This document shows positions 19,173 to 28,115 of a DNA stretch of 40,552 nucleotides, piece by piece. The stretch's first letter is position 1; each line of letters starts with the position of its first letter. The translations under genes and the position numbers were made by a program. Below the pieces are notes generated by a model, which saw nothing but the letters and a program-made list of their open reading frames with translations, had not been told where the DNA came from and made no database searches. The stretch lies in contig JAUWFQ010000003.1 of NCBI GenBank assembly GCA_030606865.1, forward strand, positions 1-40,552, read 5' to 3'. Source of the stretch: a bacterium (GTDB taxonomy: Bacteria; Fidelibacterota; Marinisomatia; Marinisomatales; JAHJCW01).

Positions 19173-21112
19173 AATACTAATTTTTGATATTGATTACTAT
19201 TTCGTATTGTTGTTTCATCAAATTCTATCTTGCGGAAACTATGTTTGTTAAACAACTCAGTTTGGTCAGAATAATGAACGCTTTTAGGTAAGCCTGATTG
19301 CCCTGTGGGTAAAATTGAGTAACTTGTATTCATATCAGAGGAATCAAATATTCTTCGCAAACTGGAACCGGAAATTTGCTCGTAAGAATTATTTAAATTA
19401 TATTCACTGACATTTAAATTGCTATTTGAGCCATAACCATCAAATGGACCGATGTTCAAATTAAATAGTTTGGCAATAACTGATCTTTCATGTAAAATAT
19501 GTTTATATGTTTTAGTATGAACTTTACCCCATTGCCAGGTTATAATATTTTCTCCGAAATCTTTCTCAATTTCACTTATAGCTTCATCAACCGATTGTAT
19601 AATTATTTCAATTAAATTTTCTTGATAACCTACAGTTTTAATATCATCAATCCAGCCGGATTCTGAATTATTCAGTATCATGTTTATACTTTGCTCAGCG
19701 AGAATTGGCAGACTGATAAATATATCAAATACATCTTCTCCAACGAGTGAAAACTCATCTATAAATATATTTTTAAATAATTTTGTATAAATGACATTTA
19801 TAAACAGCGCTTCTGCTGATGTTGCAGACTCATCACCATCCCAATCATATAATACACTCACAGATTTGTTTGCCGTGAGTTTATTATCTACATAAATCTT
19901 TGCAATCTTCCGTGCAATTTCGGTTTTTTCGGGATTTTTTGTTTCAGATAGTTTGTTTACGATATCATTGACATATATTATGTCTAAATCTGCTAAGCAA
20001 TTTTGTAATAATTTAAACCGTCGGGAAAGTTCTTTTTGATTGCTATAAAATCCCGATGTGTCTATATAACTAAGCGATATATCAAATATATTGTTTTGGT
20101 TAAAATTAAATTTACCATCAGCAATATCAAATAAAGTATTAATTGTCTCAACGCTTAATTGTCCGGTGAATGCCCATGTAGCATGATCGGTTCTTCCCAC
20201 TAAAGGTATAGGAAACCCTGGAATCAAAGCACCTTCTATGTTAAAATCACCCCCATTTAGATGCATTTCGTACCATTTGGCGGGCTGCTGTAAACCCCCA
20301 ATATCATCAAAGATTAGAATCGGTTTTTTGGAAGCGGTCTGTTCCTGTGGTATTATCATCACATCGCTCCTCAATAACGAACTGGTAGCGCTAATTAGTT
20401 CCCAAATTTGATTTTCTAAAACCAAATTCATTCCGTTAAGTGAATCGGTAAAAAAATCTTTTTCAGAGTTAATCCAATTAAAAGTATCAACAGTAAGTAA
20501 TTCTAAGAGCTTTGTTTCTCCAAAATATTGTCTTATTGTGTTTATAAACCATCCGATTTGTCTATTCTGTCGAAGGTCATCAGTCATCATAGTACCAACA
20601 TTAATAACATCTGAAGGTGTCCATTTAAGTGGTTTTGTATTCAATATTTTAAAAGAAAGCGGTAATGTTCCTTCTGTTTCATCAATCCAAGTATTAATAC
20701 CTGAACAATAGGAATTAATTAATATTTCATTCTCATAATTAATTGATGTTTGATTTTCACTGCTTACTGAAAAAAGGTTATTCTGTTTAATGTAATTGTC
20801 GAGTAAAACGTAATCATCACCAAGAAGTGTTGATATTTCACCACGAACCACAGCCGCCAATAGCGATAATTGAAACAATCGTTCCCGGGCAATAATATAT
20901 CCTGCCGTATAAAATAAATCTTCGTTATTTTTAGCAAAAACATGGGGAATGCCGTAAGGATCGGTAAATATATCCACCGTATCTTGTAATTCTGCCAGTG
21001 ATTGCGTACCATTGTATTCAGGAATATCATAATAGAAATATAATTTAAATGTCAGGACGGTTAGCAGAGGAAGAAAAACCGTAAATATTAGTATATATTT
21101 TAAATACTTCAT
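19157..21112 (-). CDS. Divergent penicillin-acylase family (peptidase S45, Ntn hydrolase) protein
   Basis: 651 aa with an N-terminal hydrophobic segment (about 5-28). The alpha-chain start TVDIFTDPYGIPHVFAKNNEDLFYTAGYIIARERLFQ is the S45 family pattern (split here by reading order: DPYGIPHV, then GYIIARERLFQL). Late motifs WQWGKVHTKTYKHIL, GPFDGYGSNSNLN and YSILPTGQSGLPKSVHYSDQ are also conserved. The usual autocleavage site G-S-N-x-W before TASGKP is here R-S-D-V-M before TASKKP. Ser249 is retained at the right spacing, but the preceding Gly, following Asn and later Trp are changed, and the NDPHL element reads FDDIG. The protein may therefore mature differently or be inactive. Substrates in this family include N-acyl amides and acyl-homoserine lactones; none can be chosen here. 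Confidence 0.85.
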   Translation of the reverse strand: MKYLKYILIFTVFLPLLTVLTFKLYFYYDIPEYNGTQSLAELQDTVDIFTDPYGIPHVFAKNNEDLFYTAGYIIARERLFQLSLLAAVVRGEISTLLGDDYVLLDNYIKQNNLFSVSSENQTSINYENEILINSYCSGINTWIDETEGTLPLSFKILNTKPLKWTPSDVINVGTMMTDDLRQNRQIGWFINTIRQYFGETKLLELLTVDTFNWINSEKDFFTDSLNGMNLVLENQIWELISATSSLLRSDVMIIPQEQTASKKPILIFDDIGGLQQPAKWYEMHLNGGDFNIEGALIPGFPIPLVGRTDHATWAFTGQLSVETINTLFDIADGKFNFNQNNIFDISLSYIDTSGFYSNQKELSRRFKLLQNCLADLDIIYVNDIVNKLSETKNPEKTEIARKIAKIYVDNKLTANKSVSVLYDWDGDESATSAEALFINVIYTKLFKNIFIDEFSLVGEDVFDIFISLPILAEQSINMILNNSESGWIDDIKTVGYQENLIEIIIQSVDEAISEIEKDFGENIITWQWGKVHTKTYKHILHERSVIAKLFNLNIGPFDGYGSNSNLNVSEYNLNNSYEQISGSSLRRIFDSSDMNTSYSILPTGQSGLPKSVHYSDQTELFNKHSFRKIEFDETTIRNSNQYQKLVLCPAK

Positions 21113-21448
21113 TATTTTAAACCGGTGAAATTACCAGTTCAACACTACCATAAACAATAATACTATAGCCTGAAATGAAAAAAAGGCTGATGGCGTTAGA
21201 CTAAGTAGATATTCTTGGTCTGCTTTTGACAATTCAATAATAATAAAATATTAAAAGATCCACTTTTTACTATACTATTTCATATAAAAACACTCTTTGT
21301 ATTGCATTACAACTATTCGTCAGAAAATAACGGGAATTAGCTTCCCCCGCTCGTAATAGCTAATCCCCGTTATTTTCAGCACAAGACAACAAAAGTTGTT
21401 TCGATAATCAATGTTGTTTCAAATGCCTGTTATTAGTTTTTTCCTATA
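21113..21448. other. Intergenic region upstream of the acylase-family gene
   Basis: This AT-rich stretch of about 335 bp has no convincing coding sequence. It must hold the promoter of the minus-strand acylase/GDPD operon. A long hairpin at 21323-21377 is described separately. I see nothing else I can name. Confidence 0.5.
21323..21377. repeat. Long inverted repeat (20-bp arms, 19/20 paired)
   Basis: Left arm 21323-21342 (GAAAATAACGGGAATTAGCT) and right arm 21358-21377 (AGCTAATCCCCGTTATTTTC) pair at 19 of 20 positions across a 15-base, C-rich loop. Neither side has a clear T-run, so a simple Rho-independent terminator is not supported, although it lies between two minus-strand ORFs. It could be a REP-like palindromic element or a transcript-end structure. 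Confidence 0.7.
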
Positions 21449-21757
21449 TTATTTTAAAAAATCGTCAATGCCGGGGTTTATGTCGCTATAGCGCGCCTCA
21501 CCAAGTTTTGGGATATGGTTCCCCCCTCCCAAAGGGGTTGTTGCACCCCCCGTAGAGTTTATGTCACAAGGCATGAAATACAAGCCTTTTACATCAAAAC
21601 CACCGGCATTGACTAGTTTATCATAGCTTTTGAAATCATTTTCATATTCATAGACATTCTGAATATTTCTTGAATCAATAAAACAATGAAGTTGTCTGAT
21701 CACATCTATCTGGGCCGTTTTACGTAATATTTTTAATGTCTTGTTCATTGTTTTCAT
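21449..21757 (-). CDS. Hypothetical protein (orphan small ORF)
   Basis: A 102-aa ORF I do not recognise. It has a basic N-terminus (MKTMNKTLKILRKTAQ), an acidic/aromatic middle (NVYEYENDFKSYDKLV), a Gly/Thr-rich patch (STGGATTPLGGGN) encoded by a C-rich DNA tract with a CCCCT/AGGGG hairpin, and ends INPGIDDFLK. There is no signal peptide, membrane segment or clear Shine-Dalgarno site. It lies alone in a repeat-containing gap between the acylase promoter and mutM. It could be a real small gene, a decayed remnant, or chance. Confidence 0.35.
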   Translation of the reverse strand: MKTMNKTLKILRKTAQIDVIRQLHCFIDSRNIQNVYEYENDFKSYDKLVNAGGFDVKGLYFMPCDINSTGGATTPLGGGNHIPKLGEARYSDINPGIDDFLK

Positions 21758-22103
21758 TATGTAGTAATACTTTGTTCTGTAATAAATGTATCAAATACTG
21801 TGCCAAAATAGTAAGTATAATATAATTAACACCTTATGTGAGGCGTGATGTATGGTGTGTGTTCCATTTTGAAACACTGGTTGGTTCAATATGTTACAAA
21901 CACGGCAGGGTTTTGTAGCAAATTGAGCACGTTAAAAAAATGCCTAACGCTGAAACGGAATTAGATGAAAAAACAAATATTCTTAACAAAATAGAAGAGC
22001 TTTGTCAGTTGTTATAAAGTCTACTATTCCCATAAATATATAAACAGTTTCAATTAATTATTCTTTTTATTAACATCATACTAAATAATTATGACAAAAA
22101 TAT
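21758..22103. other. Intergenic region upstream of mutM, no recognisable gene
   Basis: About 346 bp of mixed composition. The only short frame of note is 21940-22017 (+), 25 codons with an acidic helical peptide ending EELCQLL; it could be a fragment of a lost gene. The last ~80 bp are AT-rich and probably contain the mutM promoter. No tRNA or mobile-element end was seen. Confidence 0.4.
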
Positions 22104-22922
22104 ATGCCTGAATTGCCTGAAGTAGAAACTGTTGTGCGGTATGTCCGTCCCAAGATTGTTGGAAAAACAATACAAAAGGTTGTTCCACAAAATAACTATG
22201 ATAAAGTTTTTGCAACCCACACAGTACGGCAATTCAATAAATTATTAACAGGACAGGTTATTAAGAATGTAGTGCGCAGGGGTAAATTTATTGTCTTTAA
22301 TCTTGACCGGGGACATCTCTTAATTCATTTGCGAATGACGGGACGATTATTATTGAAATTGTCTGAGGATGATAAACCTAAGCACCTTACCGCTATTATT
22401 TATTTTAAAGATAAATCATTTTTATATTTTAAGGATTATAGAAAATTCGGAAGGCTTTATTATTATGATTCTTTGGATTACATTAATAATAAATTGGGTA
22501 TTGAACCATTATCAAAAAGTTTTACCGGAGATTGGTTATTTAAAAACTTGCAAAATTACAAACGACAGTTAAAACCACTCTTACTAGACCAGAGCTTCAT
22601 TGCCGGGCTTGGGAATATTTATGTTGATGAGGCGCTTTGGTCTGCAAAACTACACCCGCAGCAAATTGGCTTATCGGTTAGCAGGAAAAAAGCCGATATT
22701 CTACACAGTGCAATTCAAAGACTCTTACAAACCGCTATTGATAATCAGGGAACTACTATTATTAATTTTTATTTTGGCAAAGGAAAATCCGGAAATTTTC
22801 GTGATCAGCTAAAAATATTTGGAAGGCAAGACAAAGACTGCCCTCGCTGTGGTACTAAAATAGAAAAGATCCGCGTTGCACAACGTGGCACACATATTTG
22901 TCCGCACTGTCAGCGAATCTAG
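22104..22922 (+). CDS. mutM: Formamidopyrimidine-DNA glycosylase (8-oxoguanine repair)
   Basis: Base-excision repair glycosylase/AP lyase for oxidised purines. It has 272 aa. The N-terminus MPELPEVETV is diagnostic, with Pro2 as the Schiff-base nucleophile and Glu3 as proton donor. HLLIHLRMTGRL carries the conserved DNA-contact region, and LLDQSFIAGLGNIYVDEALW is the helix-two-turn-helix. The C-terminal zinc finger has C246, C249, C266 and C269, ending at HICPHCQRI. It is complete. It faces the reductase gene tail to tail with no gap (mutM stop ends at 22922), and no other repair gene is adjacent. Confidence 0.97.
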   Translation: MPELPEVETVVRYVRPKIVGKTIQKVVPQNNYDKVFATHTVRQFNKLLTGQVIKNVVRRGKFIVFNLDRGHLLIHLRMTGRLLLKLSEDDKPKHLTAIIYFKDKSFLYFKDYRKFGRLYYYDSLDYINNKLGIEPLSKSFTGDWLFKNLQNYKRQLKPLLLDQSFIAGLGNIYVDEALWSAKLHPQQIGLSVSRKKADILHSAIQRLLQTAIDNQGTTIINFYFGKGKSGNFRDQLKIFGRQDKDCPRCGTKIEKIRVAQRGTHICPHCQRI

Positions 22923-23369
22923 TTATTTGATAACCCGATACTGAAACTGGTAAATGCCTTCAGTTTCATTAACTGGAACCATTCGTACAAAATGTAGTGA
23001 TAATTCCAGATCAAGTTTAGGGAAAAGTGGAATTCCCTTTCCAAAAATAATAGGGTGGGGAGTAAGATATAGATGTGTTAAGAAGGGTGCAAATTTTGTG
23101 TAAGTTCTTCCACCACCGATCACAAAACATTTTTTCGCATTTAATTCTTCCAATATTTTCTTTGCATTATCATTCCGATGAACGACTATTTTCTCGCGAT
23201 CTTTAAGTTCTACTGCGAGAGTCTTTTCTGTATTAGAACCCATTATCACTGGATATCCCATGGTCTGTTCTTTAAAAAGGGAAAGGTCTTTTGACCAAGA
23301 GATTACTTCTTCGCTATTTCTAGCAATAAAACCATCTACAGTAACAGCAGCAATTAGTATTACATCCAC
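22923..23369 (-). CDS. Dihydrofolate-reductase / RibD-C superfamily reductase
   Basis: A 148-aa NADPH-dependent reductase of the DHFR-like fold. It begins VILIAAVTVDGFIARNSE, like the DHFR/RibD-C N-terminal strand. YPVIMGSNTEKTL occupies the place of the NADPH-binding GRxTxE motif, KCFVIGGGRTYTKF that of the second glycine-rich cofactor motif, and HLYLTPHPIIFGKGIPLFP the C-terminal part. The IIFGKGIPLFP pattern is closer to the RibD C-terminal domain and related bacterial and archaeal reductases than to E. coli FolA, so folate versus pyrimidine-type substrate is undecided. It starts seven bases after the M16 peptidase stop on the same strand, probably co-transcribed. Confidence 0.85.
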   Translation of the reverse strand: MDVILIAAVTVDGFIARNSEEVISWSKDLSLFKEQTMGYPVIMGSNTEKTLAVELKDREKIVVHRNDNAKKILEELNAKKCFVIGGGRTYTKFAPFLTHLYLTPHPIIFGKGIPLFPKLDLELSLHFVRMVPVNETEGIYQFQYRVIK

Positions 23370-23375
23370 GTTTTT

Positions 23376-26189
23376 TTAATTTTCGAGAGGTTTTCCGTCT
23401 TTATCAAGTGAGCCCGCTGCAACAAAAAACATCTTGTCCTTATCAATATATTTCTTAATTGTATTATTGATTTGGTCCGCTGTTAATGCATTAATCAATT
23501 CAGGATATTTATCCAAATAGCTATTTGGTCTACCACGATCAGCGTTGGTTAAAATTTGTCCGGCTAAACCACGTGTAGTTGCCAAGCCTACTTTATACGA
23601 ACCCGTGATTGTAGATTTTTTAGCATTTAACTCAGCTTGAGTAACTCCATTTTCAAGCCACTCTTGTAATTGTTCAATAGCTGCGTCATGTCCTTTATCA
23701 ACAAGCTGTGGTGCGAATGTTCCCCAAATCGCCCAATATCCATCATTCCCATTATCTACGCCACCAACCCACGATTGAATCCCATAAGTTAACCCCTGTT
23801 CGTCTCTTACGGTTTGCATTAAGCGTGCCGAAAAATTTCCACCTAAAATATATGTACCAACCATGAGTGGATAATAATCTTCGTTGTCGCGGTCTATTCC
23901 TATTGGTAAACCGATATAAATATCCGCACTTGTTTTTTCTTTTATAGTAACATATTCTTTACCCGCTTTAACTTGATTGGCTATTAAAGTTGGCTCTTTT
24001 TTGTCCAGCGGAGATGTTTTCCAGCCTTTAAATACTTTAGCAATCTCTTTGCTAAATGCCTCGCTGTTAACATCGCCCACGGCGACAACTGTCATGTTTC
24101 CCAAACCATAATATGTTTTATGATAATATTTTAAACTAGCCGGCATAATATCATTAATCATTTTAATCCGGTTATCAATTTTATAAGTATAGTTTGGGTG
24201 GTTTTTGGGATAAAGCTTACGCAAAAATGCTCCACCCGCTTGACTTTGGGTATTTTCTTTGTCTCTTTTTAAATTACCAATCAAACGTGTTTTAAGTGTT
24301 TTTAAATCATCTTTGTTAAATGCCGGTTCTCTTAGTTGTTCCGCAAGCAAACTAAGCACTAAAGGAATATCCTTTTTCAAACATTTGGCGCTAAACCTAA
24401 CATAATACTGTCCGCTTGAAAAACCGATACTAGCGCCAACAGTCTCAAGTTTATCTGCAATCTCAAATTTAGATTTATTTTTTGTTCCCTTGTCGAGCAT
24501 TGCGGCGGTTAAATCCGCTATCATCATATTGGCTTGCGGGCTGTATTGATCACCGCCTAAGAAACTGCCGGTTATTGTTACTACATCCTTTACTCCGGTT
24601 TTCATCGTTAACAAACGGATTCCATCAATTGGAGTTTGTTCTATAATTTTATCGGCTATTTTAGCCTCGGAAACTACATTGCTATCCGATTTTCCCTCAG
24701 GACAAGATGTATAATTATATGGGTGATGTGCTTTTGGATTGCTCGGCTCTCCACCGCCACCACCGCCGCCCGCTATCTCCGGTATAAAATAGCCTGTAGT
24801 ACTTTTATCTTCTATCAAATATGTTTCAACAATACGCTTAATGTCTGCTTTAGTAACTTTATTGATGTCTTCTAAATAATTAGTGTAATATGTCCAGTCG
24901 CCTGTGGCGATTGCTTCATTTAAATTAGACGCAATTGAATAGGAACCGTCACGGCTATAGGCTTGTTCGGCAAGGATTTGTCCTTTTACTCTGGCAATTT
25001 CTTCATTAGTAACACCTTTCTTCTTTAGCAACTCATATTCATCTAATATGATTTTTTCAACTTCTTCATGTTTAGTGTCCGGCGTTAAAAACGCATAAGT
25101 TATAAACAAACCGTTGTCTCTAAATGGAAAATCCCACATACTAACTCTTGTAGCCAAACCTTTGTCCACAATTTTTTTATATAATCTGCCTGATTTTCCG
25201 CCACCTAAGATTCTTGATAATATTTGAAAAGTATAATTGTCTTTATGTAATCCTTCCGGTGTTTTGTGTGCAATTCCAACAATTCCCATTTGTCCCGACC
25301 GTTTAATTACAAAACGTCTGGCGCCTTTCTGTTCCGGTTCGGTGGTGTACATTTCCGGGATTTCATGTGGAGATTTTGTGATTGTACCATAATTATCTAA
25401 GATCATTTGTAATGCCTTGTCTTTATTGAAATCGCCGATAATTGTTACCGTTGCATTATTAGGCCAATAATATGTTTCGTAAAACTCACGCAAGCGTTCT
25501 GTTGACACTCCTTCGATATCCGAACGCCATCCAATTGTTGAATGATGATAAGGATGTGCCTGATAAGCTGTCGCCCACATATTTTTGTCTAATGTATTAA
25601 AGGGGTCGTTTTCACCGCGTTCAAATTCATTTATAACAACTGTCATTTCCGGTTGGCGGTCTTTATCTCGCAAGAGCAAGTTTCGCATACGGTCAGCTTC
25701 GATCGCAACAGCGCGACCTAAATGTTCACTTGGCAGAAGTTCAAAATAATTGGTTCTGTCCATCCAGGTTGTAGCGTTGATTTGCGCTCCAATATCTTGC
25801 AGTACTGTCCAAATCGGATTTCCGGTTTCTTTATTAAAATTCTTTGATCCTTTGAACATCATGTGTTCTAATAGATGCGTAGATCCCGTGTGTCCGATCG
25901 CTTCATTACGAGACCCAACATGATAGGTTACCATAAAGGTAGCTACGGGAGCGGAGTGGTCTTCCATTAACAAAACTGCTAAATTATTTAGTGTACAACG
26001 ATATTCATCTATACCACCTGATGATTTAACAAACTCAAACGCTGTTTTAATAGTTGGTGTTTCTATTGATTCTTCTTTTTTCATTTTTTCGGTTACCTTT
26101 GTTTCTGTCATCTTATTTCCCATATTTTCGGCGCAGGATGCTATTAAAAGCAATCCTGCAATATTTAATAGAATTCTTTTTAGTTTCAT
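23376..26189 (-). CDS. M16-family zinc metallopeptidase lipoprotein (two tandem M16 repeats)
   Basis: 937 aa with a lipoprotein signal (basic MKLKR, hydrophobic INIAGLLL-like core, lipobox LIASC with Cys19), so likely outer-membrane anchored. The first M16 half carries the inverted zinc motif H105-LLE-H109 in HTGSTHLLEHMMFKG, with distal acidic residues in INEFERGENDPF. The N-terminal half ends in a poly-glycine run (474-480) before the second half. The second half has no HxxEH and should be the non-catalytic partner, as in pitrilysin-like PqqL proteins. A good Shine-Dalgarno site (GAGGT) precedes the ATG. The substrate is unknown; family members degrade short peptides. It is followed closely by the reductase gene. 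Confidence 0.95.
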   Translation of the reverse strand: MKLKRILLNIAGLLLIASCAENMGNKMTETKVTEKMKKEESIETPTIKTAFEFVKSSGGIDEYRCTLNNLAVLLMEDHSAPVATFMVTYHVGSRNEAIGHTGSTHLLEHMMFKGSKNFNKETGNPIWTVLQDIGAQINATTWMDRTNYFELLPSEHLGRAVAIEADRMRNLLLRDKDRQPEMTVVINEFERGENDPFNTLDKNMWATAYQAHPYHHSTIGWRSDIEGVSTERLREFYETYYWPNNATVTIIGDFNKDKALQMILDNYGTITKSPHEIPEMYTTEPEQKGARRFVIKRSGQMGIVGIAHKTPEGLHKDNYTFQILSRILGGGKSGRLYKKIVDKGLATRVSMWDFPFRDNGLFITYAFLTPDTKHEEVEKIILDEYELLKKKGVTNEEIARVKGQILAEQAYSRDGSYSIASNLNEAIATGDWTYYTNYLEDINKVTKADIKRIVETYLIEDKSTTGYFIPEIAGGGGGGGEPSNPKAHHPYNYTSCPEGKSDSNVVSEAKIADKIIEQTPIDGIRLLTMKTGVKDVVTITGSFLGGDQYSPQANMMIADLTAAMLDKGTKNKSKFEIADKLETVGASIGFSSGQYYVRFSAKCLKKDIPLVLSLLAEQLREPAFNKDDLKTLKTRLIGNLKRDKENTQSQAGGAFLRKLYPKNHPNYTYKIDNRIKMINDIMPASLKYYHKTYYGLGNMTVVAVGDVNSEAFSKEIAKVFKGWKTSPLDKKEPTLIANQVKAGKEYVTIKEKTSADIYIGLPIGIDRDNEDYYPLMVGTYILGGNFSARLMQTVRDEQGLTYGIQSWVGGVDNGNDGYWAIWGTFAPQLVDKGHDAAIEQLQEWLENGVTQAELNAKKSTITGSYKVGLATTRGLAGQILTNADRGRPNSYLDKYPELINALTADQINNTIKKYIDKDKMFFVAAGSLDKDGKPLEN

Positions 26190-26360
26190 TATAATACCTC
26201 ATATTGTATTTTGTATAAGGACAAGAAGATACAAGTTTAACTATAAATTATGTAAAAGTTTTTATTACTTACACGCTTGTATGTATCTTGTTTCAATATT
26301 TCTTTAATTTAGAATAAATTACTATTTATTTCCATGCTAACTGTTTTATCTTTCACAACG
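26190..26360. promoter_or_regulatory. Divergent promoter region between the M16 peptidase and the DUF2927-like lipoprotein
   Basis: AT-rich and non-coding, with the two genes pointing away from each other. A Shine-Dalgarno site for the peptidase is visible at about 26195-26199 (minus strand). I cannot assign a reliable -10/-35 pair for either side. Confidence 0.4.
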
Positions 26361-27008
26361 ATGAAACTTATATTATTTCTTTTATCACTATTGATAATCG
26401 GCTGTTCCTTCCAATCTGATTCAAATAATTTTACTAAGGAAGAAATTGAATATTTCACAGAAATTGTTCTTGGTGCTGAATTCGGAGATGAAATACCGGT
26501 AATTAAAAAATGGAATGATAATATTCGGATTAAAATCAATGGTGAGCCGACGGTCGCTGATCTGCAAACTATTACTAATATTATTGATGAGTTTAATGAA
26601 TTGATATCCGGAATAAAAATTAAACTTGTTGAAAAAAAAGAAAACCTAACTATTACTTTTTCACCTGAATCTGATTTTGCAGAAATTGATCCTAATTACA
26701 TGCCGACAAATTTTGGTTTCTTCTGGGCGTTGTGGCATGATGATAATTTTGTTATTTATGACGCAAGCATTCTTGTTTCATCTGCAGAAGTTACACAAAA
26801 GGAACGCTCTCATTTAATTCGCGAAGAATTAACCCAAAGCCTTGGTTTAATGAACGACTCCAACAAATATAATGACAGTATATTTTATCAGGAATGGACG
26901 GATGTCACCAAATTCTCAGAAATAGATAAAGCAATAATAGAACTGCTCTATCTAAAAAAGATCAAGCCGGGCATGTCCAAAGAACAAATCCTTAGCGTTT
27001 TAAATTAA
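26361..27008 (+). CDS. DUF2927-like secreted lipoprotein (putative metalloprotease relative)
   Basis: The start is placed at the ATG at 26361 (215 aa), because MKLILFLLSLLIIGC is a clean lipoprotein signal with lipobox LIIGC; an in-frame ATG at 26334 would add nine residues that spoil it. The mature part has KKWNDNIRIKINGEPT and then LISGIKIKLVEKKENLTITF, matching the layout of DUF2927 (COG5661, predicted secreted Zn-dependent proteases). ERSHLIREELTQSLGLMNDS, with SIFYQEWT after it, matches the family's conserved segment, but EELTQ has no HExxH zinc site. Activity as a protease is therefore doubtful. It converges with the small lipoprotein, overlapping by four bases. Confidence 0.7.
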   Translation: MKLILFLLSLLIIGCSFQSDSNNFTKEEIEYFTEIVLGAEFGDEIPVIKKWNDNIRIKINGEPTVADLQTITNIIDEFNELISGIKIKLVEKKENLTITFSPESDFAEIDPNYMPTNFGFFWALWHDDNFVIYDASILVSSAEVTQKERSHLIREELTQSLGLMNDSNKYNDSIFYQEWTDVTKFSEIDKAIIELLYLKKIKPGMSKEQILSVLN

Positions 27009-27277
27009 TTTCTGATAAAAACAACTTTCACGCTGTGGCGCGGTCTGTGGTGCTTGTGTTTATACCAACGTTTTAAATCATTTCTTTCGGCTTTTGTGAG
27101 CGGTCCAATATGATGAACCTTGACGGTGACCACCTTATGATGCGTTACCGGAACCACGCGCACTATGCGATGTTTATAGTTGTTTACGAATATTGTCTCG
27201 CTTGGCGGTGCTGTTACACAACCGATCATTGAAAACATAACAATTGTAACCGCCAATATCGTGATATTCTTTTTCAT
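27005..27277 (-). CDS. Small His/Lys-rich lipoprotein, function unknown
   Basis: A 90-aa protein with a clear lipoprotein signal (MKKNITILAVTIVMFSMIGC; Cys20 in lipobox SMIGC) and a strong Shine-Dalgarno site (AGGGAGAG) before the ATG. The mature part is very basic: HHKVVTVKVHHIG, then KRWYKHKHHRPRHSVKVV. I do not recognise a family. The histidine clusters could bind metal or interact with anionic surface polymers, but this is a guess. It is divergent from the SDR gene. Confidence 0.75.
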   Translation of the reverse strand: MKKNITILAVTIVMFSMIGCVTAPPSETIFVNNYKHRIVRVVPVTHHKVVTVKVHHIGPLTKAERNDLKRWYKHKHHRPRHSVKVVFIRN

Positions 27278-27340
27278 GGATTCTCTCCCTTTTTTTACTT
27301 AGACCCGCAACTCTAATAAAGGTTAAATTTAATAATAAAA

Positions 27341-28105
27341 ATGGGTAATAATATGAAAGATCAAGTTGTATTAATTACCGGAGCTTCGGGTGGAATTGGT
27401 TCCGTAACGGCGGCTCAGTTCGCCGATGCCGATGCTAAAGTAATTGTACATTATAATAGTCAGCAGGAAAAGGCTGAAATTGTCTGTAACAAACTTAAGG
27501 GTAAAGGACATATAACCATTAGTGGTGATTTAACAAATCCAAAAGATATTGATAAAATTGTAGAACAGGCACTTTCTGCCTTTGGCAGAATTGATGTTTT
27601 AGTCAATAATGCGGGGGTTTATTTTGAACACCCGATTGATAAAATTGATTTCACTGAGTGGCAAAAAGCGTGGAATAGCACTATTAATACAAACCTGATT
27701 GGTCCGGCTAATCTTACCTTTCGTGTCGCAAAAGAAATGATTAAACAGGGTAGCGGGAAAATAATTAATATTTCTTCTCGCGGTGCCTTCCGCGGTGAAC
27801 CGACTGCTCCGGCGTACGGCGCAAGCAAGGCTGGTTTGAATGCTATGGGTCAATCACTTGCTGTTGCACTGGCGCCCCACAATATCTTTGTATATACAAT
27901 TGCTCCGGGATTTGTTGAAACTGCAATGGCGCGTCCGCACCTAACAGGCGATAGGAAAAAAGCAATATTAAATCAAAGTCCGATTGGGCGTGTAGCCAAA
28001 CCGGAAGAAATTGCTAAAACTGTTGTTTTCTTGGCATCCGAAGGTACTGATTTCCTAACCGGCTGCATCATTGATGTGAATGGTGCTTCGTATTTGCGAT
28101 CATGA
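27341..28105 (+). CDS. Short-chain dehydrogenase/reductase (classical SDR)
   Basis: NAD(P)-dependent oxidoreductase of 254 aa. The Rossmann motif VLITGASGGIG is near residue 10, NNAG near residue 89, and the catalytic set includes Ser in INISSRGAF plus YGASK (Tyr and Lys). The C-terminal PGFVETAM and the segment FLTGCIIDVNGA are typical of FabG-like SDRs. Substrate is undetermined; many FabG paralogues act outside fatty-acid synthesis. The start is ATG 27341; the in-frame ATG at 27353 (MKDQVVLITG) would be a more usual distance from the glycine motif. The Nudix gene follows ten bases after the stop, suggesting co-transcription. Confidence 0.93.
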   Translation: MGNNMKDQVVLITGASGGIGSVTAAQFADADAKVIVHYNSQQEKAEIVCNKLKGKGHITISGDLTNPKDIDKIVEQALSAFGRIDVLVNNAGVYFEHPIDKIDFTEWQKAWNSTINTNLIGPANLTFRVAKEMIKQGSGKIINISSRGAFRGEPTAPAYGASKAGLNAMGQSLAVALAPHNIFVYTIAPGFVETAMARPHLTGDRKKAILNQSPIGRVAKPEEIAKTVVFLASEGTDFLTGCIIDVNGASYLRS

Positions 28106-28115
28106 TTGTTTAAAC

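Noticed and set aside
21940-22017. Possible integron attC-like site (GCCTAAC) and 25-codon ORF
   Set aside because: No matching GTTRRRY end was found within a suitable distance downstream, and there is no integrase; the peptide is too short to support as a gene.
22369-22812. Two plus-strand ORFs (67 and 70 aa) inside mutM
   Set aside because: Overlap the complete mutM in another frame; the glycosylase has all catalytic and zinc-finger residues, so there is no sign of frameshift.
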